From Tessaracoccus flavus (GTDB lineage Bacteria > Actinomycetota > Actinomycetes > Propionibacteriales > Propionibacteriaceae), in the NCBI RefSeq assembly GCF_001997295.1, contig NZ_CP019605.1:1426001-1490000 (forward strand): a DNA stretch of 64,000 bases. The letters are read 5' to 3'. Of this stretch, positions 54,472-62,751 are shown in pieces. The notes below the pieces were generated by a model, which searched no databases, was not told the origin of the DNA, and worked only from the letters and a program-made list of their open reading frames with translations. A program made the translations under genes and the position numbers. Position 1 is the stretch's first letter. Each line of letters begins with the position of its first letter.

Positions 54472-55427
54472 CGGATCTCACCTCCCCGCCGGAGCCGGGG
54501 ATCGACCAGCTGGTAGGCGACGTCGACGAGGAAGTTGATGAGCAACACGGCCCACACCATCAGCAGCACGATCGCCTGCACGATGCCGAGGTCGCGCTGG
54601 GACACCGCCAGCAGGAGGGTCGAGCCGAGTCCGGGCAGCGCGAAGACCTGCTCGATGATGATGGCGCCGACGAGCAGGGTCGCCAGCTGCAGGCCGATGA
54701 CAGTGAGCAGCGAGATGCCGATGTTGCGCAGCCCGTGCCGCCACAGCGCGCCGGCCCGGGACCAGCCCACGGCGCGCGCAGTGCGGAAGTAGTCCTCATG
54801 GCTCACCTCGATGACGGCGCTGCGGACGTAGCGAGAGATGACCGACGCCTGGACGACCGCGAGCGAGGCGACGGGCAGCGCGAGGTGACTGGCCCAGCGA
54901 CCCACGCCGTCGAAATAGGAGACATAACCGCCGGCCGGGAACCAGCCAAGGGTCACGGCGAAGATGATGACGAGCCAGATGCCGGCCCAGAACGCCGGGA
55001 CGGCGAGCCCGACCTGGGAGAGCGCCGAGACCACGGCGCCGTCGAGGTGGCGACGGCGCATCGCGGCGTAGGCGCCGATCGGTAGCGCGAGCAGCACGGC
55101 GAAGATCATGCCCAGTCCGGCCAGCCAGACCGAGACGCTGAGCCGGGAGGCGATGAGGGAGCCGACGGAGCGCCCGGAGATGTAGGAGACCCCGAAATTG
55201 CCGCGGACCGCCGCCCACAACCATTCCAGGTACCTGACGAGGAACGGTCGGTTGAGGCCGAGGCGTTCCCGCAGGGCCTCGGCCTCCCCCGGTGTGGCGT
55301 TGGTACCGAGCATGACCTGGGCGATGTCGCCGGGGAGGGCGTTGGTGGCGGCGAAGATGAGCAGCGACGCGAGCAGCAGGCTTGCGAGCAGCCACGCGGT
55401 TCGCACGCCCACCCGGCGCAGCACCAT
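54468..55427 (-). CDS. Oligopeptide-type ABC transporter permease (DppB-like)
   Basis: 319 residues, six helices. The N-terminal segment NALPGDIAQVMLGTNATPGE followed by LRERLGLNRPFLVRYLEWL is typical of DppB/OppB, and the EAA loop reads TARAVGWSRAGALWRHGLRN. Seven bases after the binding-protein gene. Confidence 0.92.
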   Translation of the reverse strand: MVLRRVGVRTAWLLASLLLASLLIFAATNALPGDIAQVMLGTNATPGEAEALRERLGLNRPFLVRYLEWLWAAVRGNFGVSYISGRSVGSLIASRLSVSVWLAGLGMIFAVLLALPIGAYAAMRRRHLDGAVVSALSQVGLAVPAFWAGIWLVIIFAVTLGWFPAGGYVSYFDGVGRWASHLALPVASLAVVQASVISRYVRSAVIEVSHEDYFRTARAVGWSRAGALWRHGLRNIGISLLTVIGLQLATLLVGAIIIEQVFALPGLGSTLLLAVSQRDLGIVQAIVLLMVWAVLLINFLVDVAYQLVDPRLRRGGEIR

Positions 55428-55434
55428 GGTCGGG

Positions 55435-56937
55435 TCAGCTCCTGGCGGCCAGCGTGGTCAGGTCGAACGCGAGGCTCGTCTGGTTCGGCTGCACCCCCGA
55501 GATCTCGGTGGTGGTGATGACGATGTTCGGCAGGAGGAACAGCCAGTTGGCTGCAGCGTCCTCGGCGAGGAGCCGCGCCGCCTCCTGGAGCTTGGCCACC
55601 TGCTCCTCCTCGGTGCCCGTGTCGGCCTCCTCGATGAGTTCGGAGAACTCGGGATTGCTGTAGCCCCAGTAGTAGTCCTCCTGGGCGAAGTTGCCGATGT
55701 CGCGGCCCTCGACGTGGCTGACGATCGTCATGTCGTAGTCGTGCGCGCCGTAGACCTGGTCGAGCCAGCGGGCGAAGTCGAGCTCCTCGACCTCGACGTC
55801 GATGCCCACCTCGCCGAGCTGGGCCTGGATGAAACGCGCCGCCGGGGGGCCGTAGGGCAGGGTGGGGATGCGGAGCCGCAGGCTGAGGCCTGTGGCGTAC
55901 CCGGCTTCGGCAAGCAGTTCCTTCGCCTTTTCCGGATCGTAGGGGTAGGTATCGGAGAGATCCTCGTACCAGGGGTCGGTCGGGGGGACCATCGAGCCGA
56001 TGAGCGGCCCTTTGCCTCCCCACGCCGAATCGACGAGCGCTTCCCTGTCGATCGCGTGGTTGATGGCCTGCCGGACGCGGAGATCCTGGAGGGCGGGGAC
56101 GCGATGGTTGAAGCCGAGGACGACCTCGCCGTCGGTGGTGCCTTCGTGGATGGTGAAGCGCTCTTCATCCTCGAACTGGCCGATGCTCTGCGGAACGGTG
56201 AGGTTCGAGATGATGTCGAGCTGGCCCGACAGCATCGCCGTGTTCATGGCGTTGGGGTCCGCGTAGTACTGGAAGGTGACCTCACCGAAGCGGGTGGCGG
56301 TGCCCCAGTAGTCGGGGTTGCCCTGCAGCTTGAGCGTGTTGCCCTGGTCCCAGGCGACGAAGGTGAAGGGGCCCGAACCTGCGGGCTGGGTGTCGAGCGT
56401 GTCGACCCCGGCCGGATCGACGACGATCCCCGCCGGACCCGCGATGTCGTAGAGCCACATGTTGGACGGCTGGCTGAGCGTCACGAGGACCTTGTCCTCG
56501 TCGAGGGCCTCGATCGTGTCCACGGGATCCCACTTGGCACGGATGCTGCCGGTCGCCGCTTCGGATCGCGACCGCTCGAAACTGTCGACGACGTCTTGGG
56601 CCACCATGTCCTCGCCGCTGGCGAACTTGGCGGCGGGGTCGAGGGTGAAGGTGTACTCGAGCAGGTCGTCGGAGATGGTCCACTCGGACGCGAGGAGGGG
56701 CTTGAACCCGCCCTCACCGTCGAGCTCGATGAGCGTCTCGTAGACGTTGCGGAGGAGCACGAACGGGGTGCCCGCGCCGGCCACCGTCGTCATGTCGAGG
56801 CCGTCGGGTTCCAGAGTGGCGCCGATGACGAGCGGTCGGGCCTCTGGCACTTCTTCCTGCGGCTGCGAGCACGCGGTCGACACGACCGCGAGGATGAGGG
56901 CCAGCACGATGCCAACCGACAGGCGGGTTCGGCGCAT
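55435..56937 (-). CDS. Extracellular solute-binding lipoprotein, family 5
   Basis: 500 residues, SBP_bac_5 family (peptides, nickel or oligosaccharides). Signal peptide with lipobox VVSTACSQ (Cys 23), then EPDGLDMTTVAGAG, NVYETLIELDGEGGFKPLLA, the family core YTFTLDPAAKFASGEDMVAQ and RQAINHAIDREALVDSAWGG. It captures the substrate outside the membrane for the four-gene permease/ATPase set that follows. Ligand is not predictable; the upstream LacI-type regulator hints at a carbohydrate. A GAAGGGAA Shine-Dalgarno is about 10 bases upstream. Confidence 0.92.
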   Translation of the reverse strand: MRRTRLSVGIVLALILAVVSTACSQPQEEVPEARPLVIGATLEPDGLDMTTVAGAGTPFVLLRNVYETLIELDGEGGFKPLLASEWTISDDLLEYTFTLDPAAKFASGEDMVAQDVVDSFERSRSEAATGSIRAKWDPVDTIEALDEDKVLVTLSQPSNMWLYDIAGPAGIVVDPAGVDTLDTQPAGSGPFTFVAWDQGNTLKLQGNPDYWGTATRFGEVTFQYYADPNAMNTAMLSGQLDIISNLTVPQSIGQFEDEERFTIHEGTTDGEVVLGFNHRVPALQDLRVRQAINHAIDREALVDSAWGGKGPLIGSMVPPTDPWYEDLSDTYPYDPEKAKELLAEAGYATGLSLRLRIPTLPYGPPAARFIQAQLGEVGIDVEVEELDFARWLDQVYGAHDYDMTIVSHVEGRDIGNFAQEDYYWGYSNPEFSELIEEADTGTEEEQVAKLQEAARLLAEDAAANWLFLLPNIVITTTEISGVQPNQTSLAFDLTTLAARS

Positions 56938-56970
56938 ATCTATGGGTTCCCTTCGAGGGGTCTCAGTGGC

Positions 56971-56983
56971 CTACACAGTGTAG
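56971..56983 (-). promoter_or_regulatory. Palindrome upstream of the binding-protein gene (possible promoter/operator)
   Basis: CTACACAGTGTAG is a perfect 13-base palindrome, 34 bases before the ATG. Read on the minus strand it contains TACACT, an acceptable -10 hexamer, so it may be promoter core and operator together. It lacks the central CG of typical LacI operators. Confidence 0.4.
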
Positions 56984-57038
56984 CGATCCGAGGGCTGGGT
57001 GGATTCCCGCTTCGCTCAGGGCGCAAGGGCACAGCGCG

Positions 57039-58028
57039 TCACCCCTCGGGCTCCCGGGTGACGAGCGACGGCGCGAGCAGCACCCCATCTTGGGCCGAGT
57101 CCTCGTCGTCGAGCTGCTGCAGCACCTTGTCAAGGACGATCCGCGCCACGTCCGCCACCGGCTGACGCATGCTGGCCAGCCCCACCGCCTGGGCCACCGG
57201 GGTGTTGTCGAAGCCGACGAGGGACACGCCGTGCCGCCCGCGCCGGCGGTTCACAGTGTGGGCACCGAGCGCGAGGCTGTCCGAGGCGCAGACCGCTGCC
57301 GTCACGCCGCGCCCCAGGAGTAGCGACATGTTCGCGGCGCCGTCGGCAACGGTGTCGTCGCTCTCCAGCACCAGGTCGAGCGCCTCGGCGTCGGAGAGGC
57401 CGAGGGCCTCCTTCCAGCCGGCCATCCGGTCCCTGCCCACCGGGGATCCGTCCGACCAGCCCATGAAGCCGATGCGCTCGTGGCCGAGGCTCCGCAGATA
57501 CAAAGCCGCCTCCCGCGCGCCGGCGCGTCCGTCGACGTCAACCCAACGGCCGTGATCGGTCGCGTCCCAGGGTCTACCGAAGGCGGCGAAGGGCACGCCG
57601 AGCTCGAGCAGTTGGGCGGGGCGGTCGTCGTCGATCCAGGTGTCGGTCAGGACACAGGCGTCGATCGCCAATGTCCGGCGCAGCTCGACGAGCTTGTCGA
57701 CTTCCTCGGCCTTCGTGGTGGCCGGGAACAGGACCACCCGGTAGCCCTGCTTGTCGGCGAGCGTGACCAGCGCGTGGGTGAAGCCGTCCATGAACGAGCC
57801 GGAGATGCCGTTTCTGGGGTCGCTCAGCCGGAGTCCGAGCACCATTGCCTTCTGATTACGCAGCGCACGCGCCGCCGCCGACGGCATGTAGCCGGCGCGG
57901 TCGATCGCCTCCTGAACACGTCGACGCGTCTCGGGACGGACCCGGTCCGGGAAGTTCAGCACGTTGGAGACGGTCTGCCGGGACACCTTGAGCTCAGCCG
58001 CCAGGCTGGCCAGGGTCGGCTTCTTCAT
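57039..58028 (-). CDS. LacI family transcriptional regulator
   Basis: 329 residues: N-terminal HTH with TLASLAAELKVSRQTVSNVL, hinge AGYMPSAAARALRNQ, and a periplasmic-binding-like sensor domain (VMVLGLRLSDPRNGISGSFM ... GVSLVGFDNTPVAQAV). Lies 101 bases upstream of the binding-protein gene in the same direction, so it probably controls the transporter. Effectors of this family are usually sugars. Confidence 0.92.
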   Translation of the reverse strand: MKKPTLASLAAELKVSRQTVSNVLNFPDRVRPETRRRVQEAIDRAGYMPSAAARALRNQKAMVLGLRLSDPRNGISGSFMDGFTHALVTLADKQGYRVVLFPATTKAEEVDKLVELRRTLAIDACVLTDTWIDDDRPAQLLELGVPFAAFGRPWDATDHGRWVDVDGRAGAREAALYLRSLGHERIGFMGWSDGSPVGRDRMAGWKEALGLSDAEALDLVLESDDTVADGAANMSLLLGRGVTAAVCASDSLALGAHTVNRRRGRHGVSLVGFDNTPVAQAVGLASMRQPVADVARIVLDKVLQQLDDEDSAQDGVLLAPSLVTREPEG

Positions 58029-58108
58029 GCGCTCCTCCGGGGATCGTTCAAACAGTCACGCCATACTCGCCCGGATGCGGCATGGGGTCAATGCGCCGCA
58101 CAGGATCG

Positions 58109-58801
58109 TTATGCATTTGACATGCGGAAGCGTAGGCGAATCAGGTCCAGGTCGGCTGCGCTCAGTCCAGCATCCGACAACAGACCCGGCGCGTTGAGGC
58201 GCGCAAGGAAGCCCTCCAGGGCGCTGTGGCGACCGTCGATCCACCGCCGCCAGTCGACTCCGGTGAGGTACCGCTCGCGGGGATGCGGATTGGTGCGGTG
58301 CAGTTCGTTGATGCCCTCGGCGGCGGCAATGTAGCCGGCGACGATCTCGTCGTCTGGCCAGCCCGCGAGCTTCTGGCCGAGGGCGACGACCAGGCCCGTG
58401 CGGTCGCGCCCGGCGGAGCAGTGGACGATCACCCCTGCAGGGGCCTCGGCGAGGGCCATGAGAGCCTTGGCAACCTTGTCGCCGAAGAGCTCAAGATAGG
58501 TCGGGTAGTGCGCAGGGTGATCGAGGTAGGGCGCGAGCAGTTCCTGGAACCGGGGATGCTCCGGATCCTCCGTCGGCGCGGAGATCAGCCGCAACCGGCG
58601 CTGAAGATCGGGTGGCATGGGCCAGTCCCCGTCACGGACCGTCTGCCACTCGTACGGGGAGCGCAGGTCTACCACAGTGGTGAAGCCGTCGGCTATCGCG
58701 GCGTCCCAGCCCCGGGGCGATACCCACTCGCGACGCGCCATCCGGACCACAGTGTCGTTGACGCGCCGGGCATTCACCGCGCCGTCCCAGTTGATCCCCA
58801 T
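58109..58801 (-). CDS. Tyrosine/serine protein phosphatase (Y_phosphatase3 family)
   Basis: 230 residues. The cysteine phosphatase P-loop VHCSAGRDRTG (Cys-x5-Arg) and the downstream HPRERYLTGVDWRRW, with the N-terminal FTTVVDLRSPYEW block, match the PtpB-like Y_phosphatase3 family, which dephosphorylates phosphotyrosine or phosphoinositides. The ATG at 58801 gives MGINWDGAVNARRVND, the normal N terminus of the family. Divergent from the 13E12-like gene. Confidence 0.92.
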   Translation of the reverse strand: MGINWDGAVNARRVNDTVVRMARREWVSPRGWDAAIADGFTTVVDLRSPYEWQTVRDGDWPMPPDLQRRLRLISAPTEDPEHPRFQELLAPYLDHPAHYPTYLELFGDKVAKALMALAEAPAGVIVHCSAGRDRTGLVVALGQKLAGWPDDEIVAGYIAAAEGINELHRTNPHPRERYLTGVDWRRWIDGRHSALEGFLARLNAPGLLSDAGLSAADLDLIRLRFRMSNA

Positions 58802-58885
58802 GCAGGACAGGCTAGCCTCCGAGAATTCCTCAGCGAATCGTCTTTCAGAGCGAAAAATGTCGGAGGTGGTCCGTAGCGTTCTGGT

Positions 58886-60214
58886 ATGGAGATCGAGACA
58901 CGCACCCCGGCCGAGCAGCTTCGCGCCTGCGAGGCGTTGCGGCGTACGGCCGAGGCACGTTCGCTGGACATCCTGTGCGAGCTGGCGGAGCACTACGAAG
59001 TTTCCGAGGACTCCCTCATCGAACATCTCGTCGACCGACGCATCCAACCTGTGGTCCCCGGGCCCACGGTGTCGGAGTTCCTGTCTTTGGAGCTCGCTGG
59101 CCTCCTGGAGTGCACGCCGCTGCAGGCCGCAGCCAAGCTGTACTCCGCCCTGCGGCTCAAGTACCGCCACCCAACGCTCCACACAGCGGTCCAGCAGCTC
59201 GACATCGAGCCGCACCGGGCGCTGCGGGCCGTCGACAAGTGCGCGCACCTCGATGCTTCCGTCGCGGAGAGGGTCACGACAGGGTGGCTCCCCCAGCAGC
59301 TCGGGCTCGGGCACACCGCCGCCCTCAACCGTCTCGACAAGCTCGTCGTCGAAGCCGATCCGCAGCGGGCCATCGAGCGCGAGCGCGCGCGGCGCAAAGA
59401 CCTGGACGTGTCCCTCTGGGGCTCCTACGACGGCGTGACGACTCTGAGCGGCAGGCTGGAGGATCTGGACGCCCGGTATCTCGACGCCTCGGTCGATCGG
59501 ATGGCTGACGTCCTGACTGCGGAGCACCCGGGGCTGTCCCGCGGACAGCTGCGGGCCAAGGCGATGGGGGTCTTGGCCAACCCGGCCATGGCGCTCGGGC
59601 TGTTGCAGCGCGCCGCCCAGCCGGCCTTGCCGGACAGCGAGGCACCCAACGGCTGCCTAGGCCCCCTCTGCGGCACCATCCAGACCCCCTTGCACAAGCT
59701 GCGCCCACGCCTGGAACTCGCGGTCCACATCGACACGAACGCTGTCGGCTGCGCCACCGGATCAGCGCGCATCGAGGGCGCTGGCCACATCACGCTCAAT
59801 CTCCTGCGCGAGTACCTCTCAGACATAGACGTCACCGTCCAGCCGGTGATCGATCTCGCCACCGTGGCGCCGGAGGACCAGTACCGGCCATCCGCGGCTC
59901 TGAAGAAGGTCCTCCTCCTCGCGTTCCCCACTGAAATGTTCCCGTTCAGCAATCGCGCGACGGCCAGGTTCATGGACTTCGACCATACGGAACGGTTCCG
60001 CTCCGGTCGGCGACGGCAGACCAGGTTGGGCAACCTCTGCCCCTTCTCCCGAAGACCCCACCGCGGCAAGACCGCGGGCGTCTGGGATGTGAAGCAGCAC
60101 TCAGTCGGGGTGTTGACGTGGACGAGTCCGCTCAAGTACGTCTACGAGGTGTCCCCAGGCGGCACGCGTCTGGTTGATACGGGCCACGACGCCTGGCGCA
60201 AGCTCGATTGGTGA
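58886..60214 (+). CDS. 13E12 repeat (DUF222)/HNH-like protein with degenerate nuclease motif
   Basis: 442 residues. The helical N-terminal two thirds resemble the actinobacterial 13E12/DUF222 family (LLECTPLQAAAKLYSALRLK, VAERVTTGWLPQQLG). The C-terminal part resembles an HNH nuclease (FMDFDHTERF ... GNLCPFSRRPHRGKTAGVWD), but the upstream zinc-type Cys pair is missing, so catalysis is doubtful. These genes are multicopy and carried by mobile elements in many actinobacteria; no element boundaries are visible here. Confidence 0.72.
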   Translation: MEIETRTPAEQLRACEALRRTAEARSLDILCELAEHYEVSEDSLIEHLVDRRIQPVVPGPTVSEFLSLELAGLLECTPLQAAAKLYSALRLKYRHPTLHTAVQQLDIEPHRALRAVDKCAHLDASVAERVTTGWLPQQLGLGHTAALNRLDKLVVEADPQRAIERERARRKDLDVSLWGSYDGVTTLSGRLEDLDARYLDASVDRMADVLTAEHPGLSRGQLRAKAMGVLANPAMALGLLQRAAQPALPDSEAPNGCLGPLCGTIQTPLHKLRPRLELAVHIDTNAVGCATGSARIEGAGHITLNLLREYLSDIDVTVQPVIDLATVAPEDQYRPSAALKKVLLLAFPTEMFPFSNRATARFMDFDHTERFRSGRRRQTRLGNLCPFSRRPHRGKTAGVWDVKQHSVGVLTWTSPLKYVYEVSPGGTRLVDTGHDAWRKLDW

Positions 60215-60237
60215 CTGACTACCCGCATCGTGCAGAA

Positions 60238-60267
60238 ACCCTCGTCCAGCTGATGCTAGACGAGGGT
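60238..60267 (-). terminator. Terminator after the initiator tRNA gene
   Basis: ACCCTCGTC (60238-60246) and GACGAGGGT (60259-60267) form a perfect 9-bp stem. On the minus strand it is followed by TTTCTG, and it lies 11 bases after the tRNA 3' end. It can also end the convergent 13E12-like transcript. Confidence 0.82.
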
Positions 60268-60277
60268 CCTGATCTCG

Positions 60278-60351
60278 TAGCGGGGACAGGATTTGAACCT
60301 GTGACCTCTGGGTTATGAGCCCAGCGAGCTACCGAGCTGCTCCACCCCGCG
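60278..60351 (-). tRNA. tRNA-fMet (initiator, anticodon CAT)
   Basis: Reading the minus strand: acceptor CGCGGGG with CCCCGC and an unpaired first base, GAGC/GCTC D-arm, and anticodon stem CTGGG/CCCAG with the three consecutive G-C pairs of initiators around the loop CTCATAA (anticodon at 60315-60317). The T-arm CAGG/CCTG holds TTCAAAT. The 1-72 mismatch and GGG/CCC identify the initiator type. CCA is not encoded. Confidence 0.96.
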
Positions 60352-60418
60352 TCGGCCTGACCAACTATACGGAGGTTCCTCCAGAAGGCCAAATCGACGC
60401 GGGTGGTGCGGACTCAGA

Positions 60419-61423
60419 TCACGCGGGACGCTTCTCCGGCACGTTGATCTTGGCGGCGTCACGCTCGACGACGTCGCCGAGAATGTCGTCGATACGTGCC
60501 ATCACGTCGTCGGAAAGCTCCACTTCGCTCGCCTTCACGTTCTCGGTGATCTGCTCGGGACGCGAGGCGCCGATGATGGCTGCGGCCACGTTGTCGTTGT
60601 GCAGCACCCAGGCGACAGCCAGCTGCGCCATCGTGATGCCGAGCTCGTCGGCCACTGGGCGCAGGTTCTGGACCCGCTCGAGCACGTCATCGCGCAGCCA
60701 GCGCTCAATCATCTGCTGACCGCCCTTCTTGTCCGTCGCGCGCGAGCCCTCTGGAGCAGGCTGGCCCGGCTTGTACTTACCGGTCAGGATTCCCTGCGCA
60801 ACGGGCGACCACACGATCTGAGAGACGCCCACCTCACGGGAGGCGGGCACCACCTCGTCCTCGATGACTCGCCAGAGCATCGAGTACTGGGGCTGGTTCG
60901 AGATGAACGGGATCCGCAGTTCCTTCGCCAGAGCCGCCCCCTCGCGGATCTTGTCGGCGGGCCACTCAGACACACCGATGTACAGGGCCTTGCCCTGCCG
61001 GACGACGTCGGCCAGCGCGACCATCGTCTCCTCAAGAGGGGTCTCCACGTCGAAGCGATGAGCCTGGTAGAGATCGACGTAGTCGGTCTTGAGACGCTTC
61101 AGGGAGCCGTTGATGCCCTCCATGATGTGCTTGCGCGACAATCCGACGTCGTTGGCTCCCTTGGGGCCGACGGGCCAGTAGACCTTGGTGAAGATCTCCA
61201 GCGACTCGCGACGTTCACCCTTGAGGGCTTCCCCGAGCACTTCCTCGGCGACCGTGTTCGCATATACGTCGGCGGTGTCGAACGAGGTGATGCCAGCGTC
61301 AAGAGCTGCCCGAACGCAGGCGGTTGCCTGGTCTGCCTCGACCTGGGACCCGTGGGTCAGCCAGTTGCCGTAGGTGAGTTCGGTGATCTTGAGGCCGGAA
61401 TCGCCAAGGTAGCGGTACTTCAT
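60419..61423 (-). CDS. Aldo/keto reductase (voltage-gated K-channel beta-subunit-like group)
   Basis: 334 residues, NADPH-dependent barrel: MKYRYLGDSGLKITELTYG, catalytic Asp and Tyr in SFDTADVYANTVAEEVLG, Lys in SLEIFTKVYWP, ending with the cofactor loop VAAAIIGASRPEQITEN. The group contains YghZ-like reductases; substrate not predictable. Divergent from the M16 peptidase pair. Confidence 0.9.
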   Translation of the reverse strand: MKYRYLGDSGLKITELTYGNWLTHGSQVEADQATACVRAALDAGITSFDTADVYANTVAEEVLGEALKGERRESLEIFTKVYWPVGPKGANDVGLSRKHIMEGINGSLKRLKTDYVDLYQAHRFDVETPLEETMVALADVVRQGKALYIGVSEWPADKIREGAALAKELRIPFISNQPQYSMLWRVIEDEVVPASREVGVSQIVWSPVAQGILTGKYKPGQPAPEGSRATDKKGGQQMIERWLRDDVLERVQNLRPVADELGITMAQLAVAWVLHNDNVAAAIIGASRPEQITENVKASEVELSDDVMARIDDILGDVVERDAAKINVPEKRPA

Positions 61424-61476
61424 ATGGATGGTTCCTTCCTTCTCCCAAACGAGCCTACTCCGCTACGTTGGGGCCC

Positions 61477-62751
61477 ATGAGCGAGGCCGAACTGAACTAC
61501 GAGCTGGTCGTCGACACGCTCCCCAACGGCCTCCAGGTGGCGGTGTCACCGGACCCCGCAGCGCCAGGCGTGGCGGTGAATCTATGGGTGGCGGTGGGTT
61601 CGGCTGACGAGGAACCGGGCCGGACCGGGTTCGCCCATCTCTTCGAACACCTCATGTTCCAGGGATCGGCGGCGGTGGCCAGCGGCGAACACATGGCCAC
61701 GATCGAGGGCCTGGGCGGCACGGTGAACGCCACCACGTCGTCGGACCGAACCAACTACTTCGAGACCGTCCCCCGCTCCGCGCTCGACCTTGCCCTGTGG
61801 CTTGAAGCAGACCGCCTAGCCTCTCTCGCGATCACGCCAGAGAACTTCGAGGCGCAGCGGCAGGTGGTCAAGGAAGAGAAGCGCCAGCGCTACGACAATC
61901 AGCCCTACGGCGATCTCCTCGAGCTCCTGACGGCGCAGCACTTCGACCCCGCCCATCCCTACGGACATCTCACGATCGGTTCGATGGCAGACCTCGACGC
62001 GGCGAGCCTCGACGACGTGGCTGGCTTCTTTGAACGGTGGTACCGCCCCAGCAACATCCGCCTCGTGCTCTGCGGCCCGGTGACGCCGGACGAGGGACTC
62101 GAGCTAGCCCGCCGGCGCCTCGGACACCTCCCCAAGCTCTCAGCGCCTAGCCGAGCGACGATGCCTGTCGTCTCGGGCCCGGAGCCCCACACGACGTCCG
62201 TCACCAGGGCTGTACCGCACTCGCTGGCCTACCTGTCATGGCGCACTCCCCCGGCCCACCACCCGGACCACCTGGCCCTGGATCTCGCTCTGGCCATCCT
62301 CAGCGACGGCCACGCCTCGAGACTGCACCGGAGCCTGGTCAAGCGGCGCGATGTGGCCAACGAGGTGCACAGCGCAACCCTCACCAACCGGTCCGCATCC
62401 TCCATCGCCACCGTTCTCGGTAGACCGTCGGACGACGTGCCCATCCCCGCTCTCGCCGATGCCATCCTCGCTGAACTGGCCGCGTTCATCGACGGGGGCC
62501 CCCGCGAGGAGGAACTCGCTCGCGCCGTGGCCCAGTACGAGCGCGACTGGCTCTGGGAACTCGCCACCACCACCGGGCGTGCCGACGCCATCAACGAGTC
62601 CTGGCTCCTGCACGGGGATCCACAGCGGGTCAACACCCACCTCGCGGAAATTGTCGCGCTCAGCTGCGACGACGTGCGCCGGGCGGCCGGCCGCTGGCTA
62701 TCCCCCGACGACGCCTACCAGCTCCACTACCACGCCGAGGACGCCCGATGA
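61477..62751 (+). CDS. M16 family zinc peptidase (catalytic subunit)
   Basis: 424 residues, mitochondrial-processing-peptidase-like. The inverted zinc motif HLFEH (about 54-58, from FAHLFEHLMFQG) and the downstream Glu region (EEKRQRYDNQPYGD) are intact. It lacks a signal peptide, so it is likely cytoplasmic or loosely associated. ATG 61477 is preferred over TTG 61468. The stop overlaps the start of the second M16 gene (ATGA): the two likely form a heterodimer. Confidence 0.93.
   Translation: MSEAELNYELVVDTLPNGLQVAVSPDPAAPGVAVNLWVAVGSADEEPGRTGFAHLFEHLMFQGSAAVASGEHMATIEGLGGTVNATTSSDRTNYFETVPRSALDLALWLEADRLASLAITPENFEAQRQVVKEEKRQRYDNQPYGDLLELLTAQHFDPAHPYGHLTIGSMADLDAASLDDVAGFFERWYRPSNIRLVLCGPVTPDEGLELARRRLGHLPKLSAPSRATMPVVSGPEPHTTSVTRAVPHSLAYLSWRTPPAHHPDHLALDLALAILSDGHASRLHRSLVKRRDVANEVHSATLTNRSASSIATVLGRPSDDVPIPALADAILAELAAFIDGGPREEELARAVAQYERDWLWELATTTGRADAINESWLLHGDPQRVNTHLAEIVALSCDDVRRAAGRWLSPDDAYQLHYHAEDAR

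Noticed and set aside
53666..54481. Long N-terminal extension of the OppD-like frame
   Set aside because: It lies fully antisense-free but out of frame within the DppC gene on the same strand; the overlap ATG at 53665 with the family N terminus is the real start.
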